A stretch of 11,875 nt of DNA from the NCBI GenBank assembly GCA_016840965.1, contig JAEORI010000345.1, forward strand, positions 1-11,875, written 5' to 3'. Within the stretch, counting starts at the first letter, position 1. Each line of letters begins with the position of its first letter. The notes beneath the pieces are model-generated. The model saw only the letters and a list, made by a program, of their open reading frames with translations, had not been told where the DNA came from and did no database searches. Shown piece after piece: positions 1 through 9,048 of this stretch. The position numbers and the translations under genes are program-made. Origin of the DNA: Candidatus Thorarchaeota archaeon (GTDB lineage Archaea; Asgardarchaeota; Thorarchaeia; Thorarchaeales; Thorarchaeaceae).

Positions 1-3000
1 GATACCAGTTCCTTCAAACGTATCATTGAAGAGATTAGCTAAGAGTTCTTGGCGATTCTTCACATCACTGACTGGTTTTGGAATCTTGCCTTTCCGAATG
101 ACTTTGAGCTGGCCATTGATCTGTCGGAGACGTTTTGGAACACTCCAGACTCTCACATATAGACCAATTAATAAAATCATAAGAAAGCTGATAGGAATCC
201 CTAAGGTAGCTGCTGTTGTCAAGGTTCTAGCAAAATCGGTTGGATGTACATCAATTCGGAATGATATGGATAACGACTGTGTATCAGTCTTAGATAGCAC
301 GAGTATGATTTGTGAGCTTCCTTCATCGGTACCGATTATTGGAGTAGTAGCACGAAATTCTATGATGTAATGTCCGGGGTTATTTGGATCTTCATAGGGC
401 GTTTGGAATGATACAAGCTCGATAAATGACAAGTCCAGATCTAAAGTAAGATTTGCATTAGTAATTAAGTTTCCAGGAGGATGTCCAGGCCAATCATCAT
501 TGTATCGAACGACAATACTGCCTGATTGTCCGTACAAGAGATCGAGCAAAGTGAGGTCGGGATTTGGATATGAATCATCGCCAATAATGACCTCAGTGAT
601 TGTATACGATGTTGGTAAGTCAATTATCCGAATAGTAAGCTTAGAGTCAGCTTGTGTATGATTCCCAATCCAGAATCTAAATGTTAAATCGTACGGAAAT
701 GATCTTGGATCAGACGGATTACTTCGTAACCAAGAATCGGTCGTATCGAAAATGAAACGATAACTGCCATTTCCTATCTCTTCGACTGAGAAATAAGTCA
801 ATGGGCGAGTTGGTCCAAAGATATCACTTAGATCAAGTTTGGCATTCTCAATTCCGCCAACAATCCCTTCTGAGTCATCTGTATCGTTGTAGTAAAGGAG
901 TATCTGCATTACTTCCCCAATTGGCACTCTATAATTGTCTACACCAAATGTCGGATCCTCAAATTCCGCTCCAATTTCAACCGCAATATTAGTTGGAACT
1001 GGAAGCACTTTGATTTGAATGATGATTGAAGCATCTTGGTAGTTTTCCTTGCTAAATGTGATTGATAATGGAAGATTTGTCTGACCAGATTGTAAGACAG
1101 TCGTATTGAAAAATACCAAGTAATAACCCGTGAACGGGATATTATATGCTTCTGCAGACTCGAATCCAGGTACATTGAGAGCTACAGTCGCACCAGGGAT
1201 TCCAGTATTAAATGAGATATCCCAGAATGTGAAGTTCAAATATCCCGCCCAACCCCAATAGAAAACACCCGTTTCTAGTTGAGGCGGAAGAGCTACTGTG
1301 AGAATCCTCTTCACTGTTAGTGTAAGACTCGTTCTTGAGTCAGAATACAATGATGCATTATCCCAAACCTCAGCCTTTATCGTGATGGGCCAAATACCGA
1401 ATCCGATGAGGGTTGTATCAAGATAAGTCGTGTATATACCCGAACGGTTATTCTGAAACACGCCTTCAAGACTAGCTTCTGAAATGAACCATTTGAGGGT
1501 AGCATAGTAAAATGAACTGTTACCAATTGCAGACATATTCACCACCAGAAGGACAGAATCTGTGTATACGCTTGTCATGTCCTCAGTGGTATCTCCAACA
1601 AGGGTCAGAGTAGTTGCAGTTTGCTGCACACTGATTTTAAATGAGTTGGCTGATGGTTCATAGTTATCAAATATCGCACTTAAGCGAACCGTATAGATTG
1701 CTGGATCCAATATTGTAGGACCATTATTTGGTATTAAGAAACTCCAATAACCAGGAGTTGCCTCGGGTTGTAAATTAAAAATGTAAGCTTCAAGAGTTCC
1801 AGTAACCTCGACTACATTGGATGAGGATATTGGATTTCCGGAACTGTCTCGGAGGTACACTCTTACAAATAGATCTGACCCTCTATTCAAGAGAACTACC
1901 TCATCAATAGGTTGATCCTGAATCATCTCACTTGGAAGACTCTTAACAACAAGAGTCACATATGCATAGGCAGTCTTATAGAAACCATCAATATCGACTG
2001 CTTTTATTGTAATGACATATGTTCCAACATCAACAATAATGGGAGTTGATGATGTGTCGATTGCAGCAATATATGTGCCATTCACAGTGTGTGCGGCAAG
2101 GCCAGTTTCAACCCCCGCTGCAGTCCAAGTCCATGTGCAATTGATTCCAGGAGCTGTGATTGGACTTCCAAAGAGAAGCTCTGTGAATATGACTGAAATG
2201 CTTTGACTTTCTGACCAAAATACTTCATAGACATCTTCTTGGGGCACAAGCTCAGTTTCAATCTTTTGAACAATACCAGACACGACAATTGTTGACAGGT
2301 TAGCATAATATGGTTCTAAAGAGGGATTCCACTTTACTTTCAAATTAAATTGGAAAGTGCCTGGTTTTGGTAGCGTATTTGTATCGATGCTAACTATGTA
2401 AGTTCCGGAAGGAACTTCAGTAATCCAAAAGTTAACACCCAATGTCAATGGGATTGTTTGATGACTGAAGTCAATTAAAGCACCAGAAACAGGCAGTCCT
2501 TGGTCAATGTCTGATAGCTCGAAGGAGATATTCAAGAGCTGACCAAATGATGCTGTTTCCGCAGGCAATGGTACGTATGATATTGTTCTCTTAATGGTGG
2601 TGACTCTGACTAAAGTGGTGTCGTCAAAGTAGAATGGTGCAGTTCCATCATCCCAATCAACAAACACTGTGATGTTATAGTTTGTTACAAGAACACCACC
2701 AAACTCAGTCGAGTTGATCAAAACATTGAAGCCTTGTCCAGATTTTACAAGTGAGTACTGACCCGTAGTGAGTAATATTCCTCCAGCCCAGATGTCAATA
2801 TTCGCCTCAGTAATCGATGTGATTGCCTGCTCACGACCAAGATCCATGTAAACGAAATTGAACTGAACAATATCGAGATATGGAGTCTGCTGTGGAGGGG
2901 TCGTAATCTCAACATTGGTTTCTCTTCGAATAGTATATGTATTAAGAATCAGATCTGCATTATCATGATAGGGGCTTTGCGCAGGATTCCATGTTGCTAG

Positions 3001-6000
3001 AACACGGATTTGTGTTGACCCCAGACCATCCAATGCAGTTGTGTTAACAAGAATAAGATAGTATCCAACACCCTCTTTCACAAATGTGTAGTGTGTTCCG
3101 AGTGTCAGAGGAGTAACACCTTTGAATACTAGGATCGACTCAGCATCCACACCTAGTTCACTATCTGTATCGACATACTGAATCCTGAATGTCACATTGT
3201 CAAGATATTGTGTTGGATCAGGAGCATCATCCAAAACCAAATCAGACGCTCGAAACCTAAGCTCGAAGAATATGAAAGCATCGTCAAAACCATAGAATGG
3301 ACTCTGGTATGCATAAGTAGCTCTGATTTGAAGTGAATATCGTATTCCAATCGTCAGCTCAGGATGGTTATAGGTTTCAATAGTGAGTATGTAGTGTTGG
3401 AATGCTGGTTGCCATTCTACTGTAAAGAACCATTCTCCAGCGCTAAGAATCTGAAGTGTAACCGGAAATCCATCACCAGATTCATTCCCTATCACTCCTA
3501 GTGTGGTTATATCTTGGTAACTAAGTGTATATACTAGTGAGTTATTGTATGGAACCTTTCCAATGGGCTCCACAGAAAGAAGGGTCACACGATATCGAAC
3601 TGTGAATGATCGAGTGGCACTTACATCTGGGATATAGAATTCAGCCCTGGTGAGCACTACACGTAGACTATAAGTCCCCGGATTTGTAAAGTATGTGGTG
3701 TCCAGAGTCACATTATACTCTCCAGCTATGAGGGGCACTACTGAATAGAACGCGCCAGGAATTTCTACTAAACCATTATAGAGTGTGACTCCAGCACCTA
3801 CAATTCCTGTAGAAGGAACTCCGGTGACATCAGTCCATGTGAGAGTAAACCACACACTATCACCGTATGATGTTGGAGCAGGAGCCTGATAGTCCAACAC
3901 GGTCTGTCGTGCAGTGACCGTGATGTAGATAATTCGTCCCATCCTGCTAGTGTAATAAGGAGTACCTGTCCAGATGACACTAAGTGTGAATGACTTCTGC
4001 TCAAGAGGTGCACTAAATTGACTTGTATCAAATGATACCACGAACTCATGCGCTGTAAGGTTATAGTAAATCGAATAATCCGCTAGACTCAGAACTATTG
4101 ATAGTTTTGGATCATCATCAATAGGGACACTTCCTCCACCAGTTACATCTTCGTAGGAGAAGATTAGAGTTGCATTCTCACCATAAGGTGTAGGTGTGGG
4201 AGGTACAATTGATACTAATGTATCGCGCGGGAGGACTCTAACCGAGATTACATCAAATCGATTTGTATAGAAAGGTGCAACCCCCTCAGTCCAGTTGATG
4301 TAGACATTCATATAGATAAGACCAGTCTTGCCAAAGATTGTTGTACTGAATGAGATTGAGTAGTTCCCGGGTTGAGTCACATCGTCGATTTCCAATATTG
4401 TGACAAGGTCAAGGTCAACAGTTGTACCTTGGAAACTGACATAGATAAGGACATTCCCTCCACCATAGCTACTATTTGTGATTCCTAATCCACTTGTTTC
4501 GCTGAAGAAGAAGACATAGGACATTGAACCACCATATGGAGTTGGTTCAGAGGCTTGTAGCAGAGTTAGTTGCGAGTCAATCCCGATAATGTTAACTGAT
4601 GCAGTTGTCTGTTTGTTCTCATATTGTTGTACTGGACCAGTCCAGTTGAAGTAGATAATAAAGTTCTGTATACCCTTTGGGAACAGAGAAGCTGAGATTT
4701 GGACTGTGTAATAACCTCCACCATCATTAACAAGACTTGAGGCAATCCAATCGGTTCCGTTCCATACATATTCTTGAATATTGGCAGAATCAATCCCAAC
4801 TTTGTTATCCCAATCGTAATATCTAACGGATATATTCACAATGCCATTGTAGGGTGTTGGATCAGGAGCACTGACCAAGTTGAAGATAGTGACATGGGTT
4901 CGGATGTTTACTTCAACTTCACATGAAACTTGGAAATAATTGGGATTATTTGTGAATGTGAAAGTAATAACATTAGTCCCCAAGGGGTCAGAACCGATTG
5001 TTGTAAAGGTGACCTCGTATCTAGTGCCATCCCAAACAACACTAACTGGTGTTGAGCCAGGCCATCCTGTAACTGTTGGAATTGTGCTGGGAATTGGAAT
5101 GCCATTGTCAAGGTCAACGTAATCAATATAGATTACCTTAGTATTACCAAGTGGAATATCTAAGGAGATTACTGATGGGTCAGCATCCGTATGAATCTTG
5201 GTCACTATTACAGTTATGATGACACTCTTCTCTTCATACCCATCTGCATTTGCAGTGAGTGTAATCTGGTGCGACCCTATTGACAGACCTAATACTCCAA
5301 TCTCTACATCATAGTTCCCATTGGAAATGTGAGTGTAGTCAATCCAGCCGGTTGAAGCAGTAATTATTGCTGTTGTGATACCAACACTTCTGTCTCGATC
5401 TTCATAGAACAGAGATATTGTGACATTATGCTGGTAAGGCGTAGAAACCGTGTAGAGGTTAGCTGTAAGGTCGCTTCTTGCTGGAATATATTCGAAGTTG
5501 ATTACAAGTGCTGTTGACTTATAGAGGATGCTAGTTGGGTCGATGTGAATAGTTATGGTGTAAACACCCTCTGTAAAGAACGAAGAAGCAATCAGAACAT
5601 TATACAAACCGTTTCCAAACGGACTTATCGTAGCAGTTGGATATCCGACTACTGTTATGTCACCTGCTAAGCCATCAATTAAGTCACCATAATGAGGCCC
5701 ATTTTCAGTCACTTCAACAGAAATGTTCAATGTGAAATCATCACCATTCGGGAACAAGAGGTCGCTTGGTGAGTTATACGCACGGATTGTAAGACTCTGA
5801 ATCATAACGGTGAACTGATAATTTGATGGATTCTGATAATAGGAGCTGGACATTGTTGTAATAATAGTCACTGTCCTAGATCCAATTGGCCAAGTACTAG
5901 TGTCAAGAATTACATCATAACTGCCACTTTCTGGTTGGGACCCACCAGTCCATTGGAAGAGGAATCCGTTGACTGCACCGATGGGTACTGAACTACCAGT

Positions 6001-8931
6001 ATCCAAATCTGTAAGAACGATTGTTAGTGAAGTAGTATTGCCATATGGAGAAGTCAAATCTCCGACAACATTCACAGATGTATAATGTGCACGTATTGTG
6101 ATGTAGAACGTGTGTTGAATTGGGGGATAGTAGTCAGGATTTGCCATGACAATTGTAAGATTGACCTCATGGGTTCCAACATTCCAGGTATTTGTTGTCA
6201 GACTCACTGAGTAGCTTGAGAGAGAGCTTCGGACTTGACTACCTCCCTCATAGGTGAAAATGAACTGACTAACATCGGCTGTGTCAGGTATGGTTCCAGT
6301 ATCAAGGTCTCTGAGGATGACTGTAATCTGAGTATTCTGTCCATATGGGACAACATAATCACTAGTGGCGGAAGTTGCTGTGTAGTGAGGTCTTAAGAGG
6401 AAGGAGATATCAACAGAGTCAGTTTCAAGATACCAACCAGGTTTCGATGCTTTTAGAGTATAGGTATGAATACCTGTGGAAAGAACTCCTGTTGGAATAG
6501 AGATATTATACCAACCTACACCTTGAGCTGTGACTGTTACAGGACTTTCATCTCCAAATGTGATTGTTGCACCAGAGATTGGTGTACTTGAGAATGTATC
6601 ATAGAAGAACAGAGTAGCTGTGAAATCAAATCCAATTGGGGTTGTTTCGATGTAGGCGTAAGTTAAATCGGTAGGATGGAAAAGATCAAGGAGAATGAAT
6701 GTCGATGCATCATTATAGTATGGATGTGTGGAATCGATCTCGATTCGCCATTGCTTGTTTTCAACAAGATCAGTTGTATTGATAGCTATTCCATACTCCC
6801 CGCCACCCAAATCATCGAGTGGAAGAATTGTTGGCACTCCCGAAACTGTCCAGTTCATAGTGACAGTTGACCCGGTGATTCCTGCAGATCCAATATCATC
6901 AATGATATCGACCTTGATGTATAGAACATCGTTGGTTGTTGCATCAGTAACTCCTCCATCTACTGCGTCCAAAGGTGAAAGAACATCAATGGAAGAATCA
7001 TGTTTGACAATAAATTGTCGCTGGTACATCCCAGTCATATAATCAATTGAGCTTCCAGAGTCATTGTAGTATGCTGTAACTGTCCAGAGCCCAGCACTAG
7101 CAGAGCTATCAGCAATTTTCTTGACAAAAGAATCAGGAGATGCGCGACTTGATTCAGCACTAACGGAGTAGAAAAGATTTGGATTGTTGATGTTCTGGAA
7201 CTCTGCCGCAATCCAAGCACCACTTCTAATGCCTGTGGATACTCTTACTTCATCCATCCTACCATTTAGATATGCACGAGCCCCAGCAACTTGATCTATC
7301 CAAGAGCCCCCTATACCCCAATGTGAATCGAACGCAACATTTGCGTACGTAATGGAACCAGATGTACCAAATGTGTCGTCAACTGCCCGAACATAGATTT
7401 TGTTATTGTTCGGTGTATCTGCATCCATGGTACATGCAAAATGATACCATGTATTTGCTTGCCAAGAAGTCTGTGCTGTATACTTATATTTCTGGCCAGC
7501 AGCGTTATTCTCAGTCTTAAAAACTAGACTGCCTGGACTGACAGCAAGAGTAGTGTAATCCGTTCCAGCAAGAGCAATGTGCATGTCATTATCACCATTG
7601 AGATACTTTTCGAATAGAAGAAGTGTATTTGTGGATAGACTATTGTGAACGGCATCTAAGCGGAACCAGCCAGAGATTGTTACATCACCGGATGGTCTTA
7701 GATTTTCTGTGCTCTGAATCTCAATCCAGTCATCAGTTCCATCAAAATCTTGACCGTATCCAACAATGCCTGTTGTAATGACATTACCACGCTGAGAACC
7801 AGCATAGTCACCTGATGTTGCGTCTTGATGAACACCTGTGGATTGCTCATCTACTGTGCTATCATCTAGATGCCACACCGCAGCAAAGCTCTGCGTCCAG
7901 ACATCAGTAGGATTCTGCTGAGGTCCAATTGTTGGATTACCATAATACATGGTAATTACAGTATTAACAGAGCCTGTGAGGTTGGTCTTGACCCAAGCTA
8001 TTAAACGGGCCTGAGTTGGGCTATAGTTTTGATTAAACAGTTCAATTTCATGTGAGAGTACATTACCACCTGACACAAAGACAATGTCATCCCCATCACT
8101 CTGCGCCTTCGTCTTAAGGTCAGTATCAAGGATGTTGATAAGCACAGGAAAATTATTCAGATTTTGGCCAAGATGACGTGTTCTATCAATGGTGAAGCTT
8201 TTTCGATATTTAAAAGATTGAAGAAGATGTGATGTTGAACTAGCAGTTGTGTTTGTAGCTGAATACCAGTCTGTCCCACTCGGATTGGTGAGTTTGAATG
8301 TGGTCGTAGCTCCTGTAATCCAAGTACTTGTTGTTCTGAATAGCATCTCATCTGCCAAATCGAAAATTGCAGATGATGATAGAGAACTTCCACTGATTCC
8401 TAGGTCGAGATCGAAGATGGTATTAATGCTTGAAAACTCAATTTTCCAAAGACCGTATGTATCGATTGATGAGCTTGTGACCGTGAGATAACCTCCAAGA
8501 TAGGACCAATCAACTCCGTGTATCTGGACAGCTCCCATAGGATTTGTCACTGAGATAGGAGTCCAATCTGTTGATTCATAGTTGACTCGAAAACTCAAAC
8601 TAACAACCTCACTGGGAGGTGAAACAAGAACGTATGCAGTCCACGTCACTGCGCTAGCATTTGCGACTATAAAGGATGTTCCTGCTGTGAAGTCTGAGGA
8701 GAGAGTTGTGGTTGAATAACTCCAGCTGGAACTATTTGCAAATGTGCCTGAGAACAAAACAGACAAAGGAGACCCAGTTCCTGCATAAGTGCCTCCTGAT
8801 TCAGAGACTTGAAGCTGGTTGTTTGGTGTTTGTTCGTGGTTTGTAGCAAGACTACTATTTCCAGACAAGTCCATAAGACTGAACAAGAACAACGCAACTA
8901 AAACTAGGGTGAGAAGTCTGCATTTCCTCAT
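1..8931 (-). CDS. Giant surface protein: DUF2341-LamG head, ~21 Ig-like repeats, C-terminal membrane anchor (3' end outside window)
   Basis: An uninterrupted reading frame of 2977 codons runs from ATG at 8931 to the left edge and continues beyond it. The next in-frame stop upstream is TAA at 9001-9003, and no ATG, GTG or TTG lies between it and this ATG. A signal peptide follows at once (MRKCRLL, then a hydrophobic core; probable cleavage after Ala29). No Shine-Dalgarno sequence sits close by; a GAGGAG lies 42 nt upstream, too far. Order of parts: beta-rich region 30-235; DUF2341 about 240-350; LamG-like domain about 351-600; Ig-like domains to about 2900; membrane helix about 2905-2928; basic juxtamembrane segment from W2929 (VWSVPKR). 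The basic residues place the C-terminus inside the cell. I found only four cysteines (4, 500, 1337, 2265) and many N-x-S/T sequons. By comparison with the neighbouring paralogue, roughly 200 tail residues are missing, for a full length near 3170. Likely an adhesin- or receptor-like surface stalk; the ligand is unknown. Confidence 0.93.
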   Translation of the reverse strand, partial: MRKCRLLTLVLVALFLFSLMDLSGNSSLATNHEQTPNNQLQVSESGGTYAGTGSPLSVLFSGTFANSSSWSYSTTTLSSDFTAGTSFIVANASAVTWTAYVLVSPPSEVVSLSFRVNYESTDWTPISVTNPMGAVQIHGVDWSYLGGYLTVTSSSIDTYGLWKIEFSSINTIFDLDLGISGSSLSSSAIFDLADEMLFRTTSTWITGATTTFKLTNPSGTDWYSATNTTASSTSHLLQSFKYRKSFTIDRTRHLGQNLNNFPVLINILDTDLKTKAQSDGDDIVFVSGGNVLSHEIELFNQNYSPTQARLIAWVKTNLTGSVNTVITMYYGNPTIGPQQNPTDVWTQSFAAVWHLDDSTVDEQSTGVHQDATSGDYAGSQRGNVITTGIVGYGQDFDGTDDWIEIQSTENLRPSGDVTISGWFRLDAVHNSLSTNTLLLFEKYLNGDNDMHIALAGTDYTTLAVSPGSLVFKTENNAAGQKYKYTAQTSWQANTWYHFACTMDADTPNNNKIYVRAVDDTFGTSGSITYANVAFDSHWGIGGSWIDQVAGARAYLNGRMDEVRVSTGIRSGAWIAAEFQNINNPNLFYSVSAESSRASPDSFVKKIADSSASAGLWTVTAYYNDSGSSIDYMTGMYQRQFIVKHDSSIDVLSPLDAVDGGVTDATTNDVLYIKVDIIDDIGSAGITGSTVTMNWTVSGVPTILPLDDLGGGEYGIAINTTDLVENKQWRIEIDSTHPYYNDASTFILLDLFHPTDLTYAYIETTPIGFDFTATLFFYDTFSSTPISGATITFGDESPVTVTAQGVGWYNISIPTGVLSTGIHTYTLKASKPGWYLETDSVDISFLLRPHYTATSATSDYVVPYGQNTQITVILRDLDTGTIPDTADVSQFIFTYEGGSQVRSSLSSYSVSLTTNTWNVGTHEVNLTIVMANPDYYPPIQHTFYITIRAHYTSVNVVGDLTSPYGNTTSLTIVLTDLDTGSSVPIGAVNGFLFQWTGGSQPESGSYDVILDTSTWPIGSRTVTIITTMSSSYYQNPSNYQFTVMIQSLTIRAYNSPSDLLFPNGDDFTLNISVEVTENGPHYGDLIDGLAGDITVVGYPTATISPFGNGLYNVLIASSFFTEGVYTITIHIDPTSILYKSTALVINFEYIPARSDLTANLYTVSTPYQHNVTISLFYEDRDRSVGITTAIITASTGWIDYTHISNGNYDVEIGVLGLSIGSHQITLTANADGYEEKSVIITVIVTKIHTDADPSVISLDIPLGNTKVIYIDYVDLDNGIPIPSTIPTVTGWPGSTPVSVVWDGTRYEVTFTTIGSDPLGTNVITFTFTNNPNYFQVSCEVEVNIRTHVTIFNLVSAPDPTPYNGIVNISVRYYDWDNKVGIDSANIQEYVWNGTDWIASSLVNDGGGYYTVQISASLFPKGIQNFIIYFNWTGPVQQYENKQTTASVNIIGIDSQLTLLQASEPTPYGGSMSYVFFFSETSGLGITNSSYGGGNVLIYVSFQGTTVDLDLVTILEIDDVTQPGNYSISFSTTIFGKTGLIYMNVYINWTEGVAPFYTNRFDVISVRVLPRDTLVSIVPPTPTPYGENATLIFSYEDVTGGGSVPIDDDPKLSIVLSLADYSIYYNLTAHEFVVSFDTSQFSAPLEQKSFTLSVIWTGTPYYTSRMGRIIYITVTARQTVLDYQAPAPTSYGDSVWFTLTWTDVTGVPSTGIVGAGVTLYNGLVEIPGAFYSVVPLIAGEYNVTLDTTYFTNPGTYSLRVVLTRAEFYIPDVSATRSFTVRYRVTLLSVEPIGKVPYNNSLVYTLSYQDITTLGVIGNESGDGFPVTLQILSAGEWFFTVEWQPAFQHYILTIETYNHPELTIGIRYSLQIRATYAYQSPFYGFDDAFIFFELRFRASDLVLDDAPDPTQYLDNVTFRIQYVDTDSELGVDAESILVFKGVTPLTLGTHYTFVKEGVGYYLILVNTTALDGLGSTQIRVLATWNPAQSPYHDNADLILNTYTIRRETNVEITTPPQQTPYLDIVQFNFVYMDLGREQAITSITEANIDIWAGGILLTTGQYSLVKSGQGFNVLINSTEFGGVLVTNYNITVFVDWDDGTAPFYFDDTTLVRVTTIKRTISYVPLPAETASFGQLLNISFELSDIDQGLPVSGALIDFSHQTIPLTLGVNFWITEVPSGTYIVSIDTNTLPKPGTFQFNLKVKWNPSLEPYYANLSTIVVSGIVQKIETELVPQEDVYEVFWSESQSISVIFTELLFGSPITAPGINCTWTWTAAGVETGLAAHTVNGTYIAAIDTSSTPIIVDVGTYVITIKAVDIDGFYKTAYAYVTLVVKSLPSEMIQDQPIDEVVLLNRGSDLFVRVYLRDSSGNPISSSNVVEVTGTLEAYIFNLQPEATPGYWSFLIPNNGPTILDPAIYTVRLSAIFDNYEPSANSFKISVQQTATTLTLVGDTTEDMTSVYTDSVLLVVNMSAIGNSSFYYATLKWFISEASLEGVFQNNRSGIYTTYLDTTLIGFGIWPITIKAEVWDNASLYSDSRTSLTLTVKRILTVALPPQLETGVFYWGWAGYLNFTFWDISFNTGIPGATVALNVPGFESAEAYNIPFTGYYLVFFNTTVLQSGQTNLPLSITFSKENYQDASIIIQIKVLPVPTNIAVEIGAEFEDPTFGVDNYRVPIGEVMQILLYYNDTDDSEGIVGGIENAKLDLSDIFGPTRPLTYFSVEEIGNGSYRFIFDTTDSWLRSNPSDPRSFPYDLTFRFWIGNHTQADSKLTIRIIDLPTSYTITEVIIGDDSYPNPDLTLLDLLYGQSGSIVVRYNDDWPGHPPGNLITNANLTLDLDLSFIELVSFQTPYEDPNNPGHYIIEFRATTPIIGTDEGSSQIILVLSKTDTQSLSISFRIDVHPTDFARTLTTAATLGIPISFLMILLIGLYVRVWSVPKRLRQINGQLKVIRKGKIPKPVSDVKNRQELLANLFNDTFEGTGI
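148..219 (-). other. C-terminal transmembrane helix of the giant protein
   Basis: Residues about 2905-2928 form a hydrophobic stretch (core GIPISFLMILLIGLYV from G2911) followed directly by VWSVPKRLRQ and a cluster of Lys/Arg. This is a classic stop-transfer segment with positive residues inside. With the N-terminal signal peptide it gives a type I topology, with about 2870 residues outside and the C-terminus in the cytoplasm. The matching helix in the upstream paralogue lies at its visible residues about 656-676. Confidence 0.9.
235..7002 (-). repeat. Array of about 21 Ig-like beta-sandwich domains (protein-level repeat)
   Basis: After the LamG domain the protein is a chain of domains about 95-117 residues long. 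Each begins with a PTPYG-like turn, followed by a strand with a (Y/E)D(x)D motif, a G-I-x-G-A-x-(V/I) strand, and a G-x-Y-x-V/I strand. The PYG-like turn is at residues 862, 962, 1061, 1165, 1260, 1360, 1465, 1582, 1688, 1794, 1908, 2017 and 2128, a spacing of 95 to 117. Two or three domains before 862 (from about 645 and 758) and six after 2128 (near 2238, 2350, 2456, 2559, 2670 and 2800) have diverged turns. The repeats are strongly diverged in DNA, so this is an old array apart from local pairs. Likely role: rigid spacer and surface stalk. The exact domain count and family (PKD-, Big- or invasin-like) need a structure prediction. Confidence 0.8.
7132..7881 (-). other. LamG / concanavalin A-like domain, residues about 351-600 of the giant protein
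   Basis: The segment has the signature of the Laminin_G_3 group of jelly-roll domains: FDGTDDWIEI at 396-405, a TISGWFRLDA strand, TWYHFACTMD with W495 and C500, and NGRMDEVRVSTG ending near 567, followed by an AEFQNINNP stretch. Domains of this fold bind glycans or proteins in secreted proteins. Its place at the outer, N-terminal end of a very long repeat stalk makes it the best candidate for the binding head. No ligand can be inferred from sequence alone. Confidence 0.85.
7882..8214 (-). other. DUF2341 domain, residues about 240-350 of the giant protein
   Basis: The segment starts at F240 (FKYRKSFTID) and shows the usual DUF2341 run of motifs: NFPVLINILD, then a DGDDIVF stretch, SHEIELF, AWVK and MYYGNP, ending at the WHLDD motif (353-357), which opens the next domain. 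DUF2341 typically lies directly before a LamG domain in secreted bacterial and archaeal proteins, as here. Its biochemical role is not established; a part in carbohydrate or protein binding is generally assumed. The match is by recalled family motifs, not by a profile search. Confidence 0.85.
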
Positions 8932-8946
8932 TTTTTGGCACCAGTT

Positions 8947-8958
8947 GTATTCGAATAC
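8947..8958. promoter_or_regulatory. 12-bp perfect palindrome upstream of the giant gene
   Basis: GTATTCGAATAC is its own reverse complement and ends 15 bases before the ATG at 8931. It could be an operator half-site pair or a small leader hairpin that affects start access, although with no loop bases it would be a poor RNA hairpin. Chance occurrence cannot be excluded. Confidence 0.3.
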
Positions 8959-9000
8959 TTCGTGGCCTATCTTCTCCTCAGAGACAGACTTATCATGGAA

Positions 9001-9030
9001 TTATCAATAACGTTGTTCTCTTTATCAATA
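9001..9030 (-). repeat. Two copies of TATTGATAA, 21 bp apart
   Basis: The 9-bp sequence TATTGATAA (minus strand) is present exactly at 9030-9022 and again at 9009-9001. The start-to-start distance is 21 bp, two turns of B-DNA, so both copies face the same side of the helix. They fall at and just after the predicted transcription start. This arrangement suits a regulator binding as two units, but no regulator is known and the sequence is A/T-rich. Confidence 0.4.
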
Positions 9031-9048
9031 CATGTCGTGTGAATTGTG

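Noticed and set aside
1..260. A sortase (LPXTG), PGF-CTERM or lipobox anchoring signal.
   Set aside because: The membrane helix is followed by a long cytoplasmic segment rather than a short basic end. Cys4 of the signal peptide lies before the hydrophobic core, not in a lipobox at its end.
26..370. Short plus-strand and alternate-frame reading frames, including ones at 26-370, 2012-2206, 6728-7042 and 11048-11314.
   Set aside because: All lie opposite or inside the two long genes, have no recognisable domains, and have composition expected of the reverse of repetitive beta-rich coding sequence.
235..7002. The regular ~100-residue (about 300-bp) periodicity as a DNA repeat or CRISPR-like array.
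   Set aside because: The periodicity is at the protein level; the DNA of successive units is strongly diverged, units are 285-350 bp long, and there are no short identical repeats with spacers.
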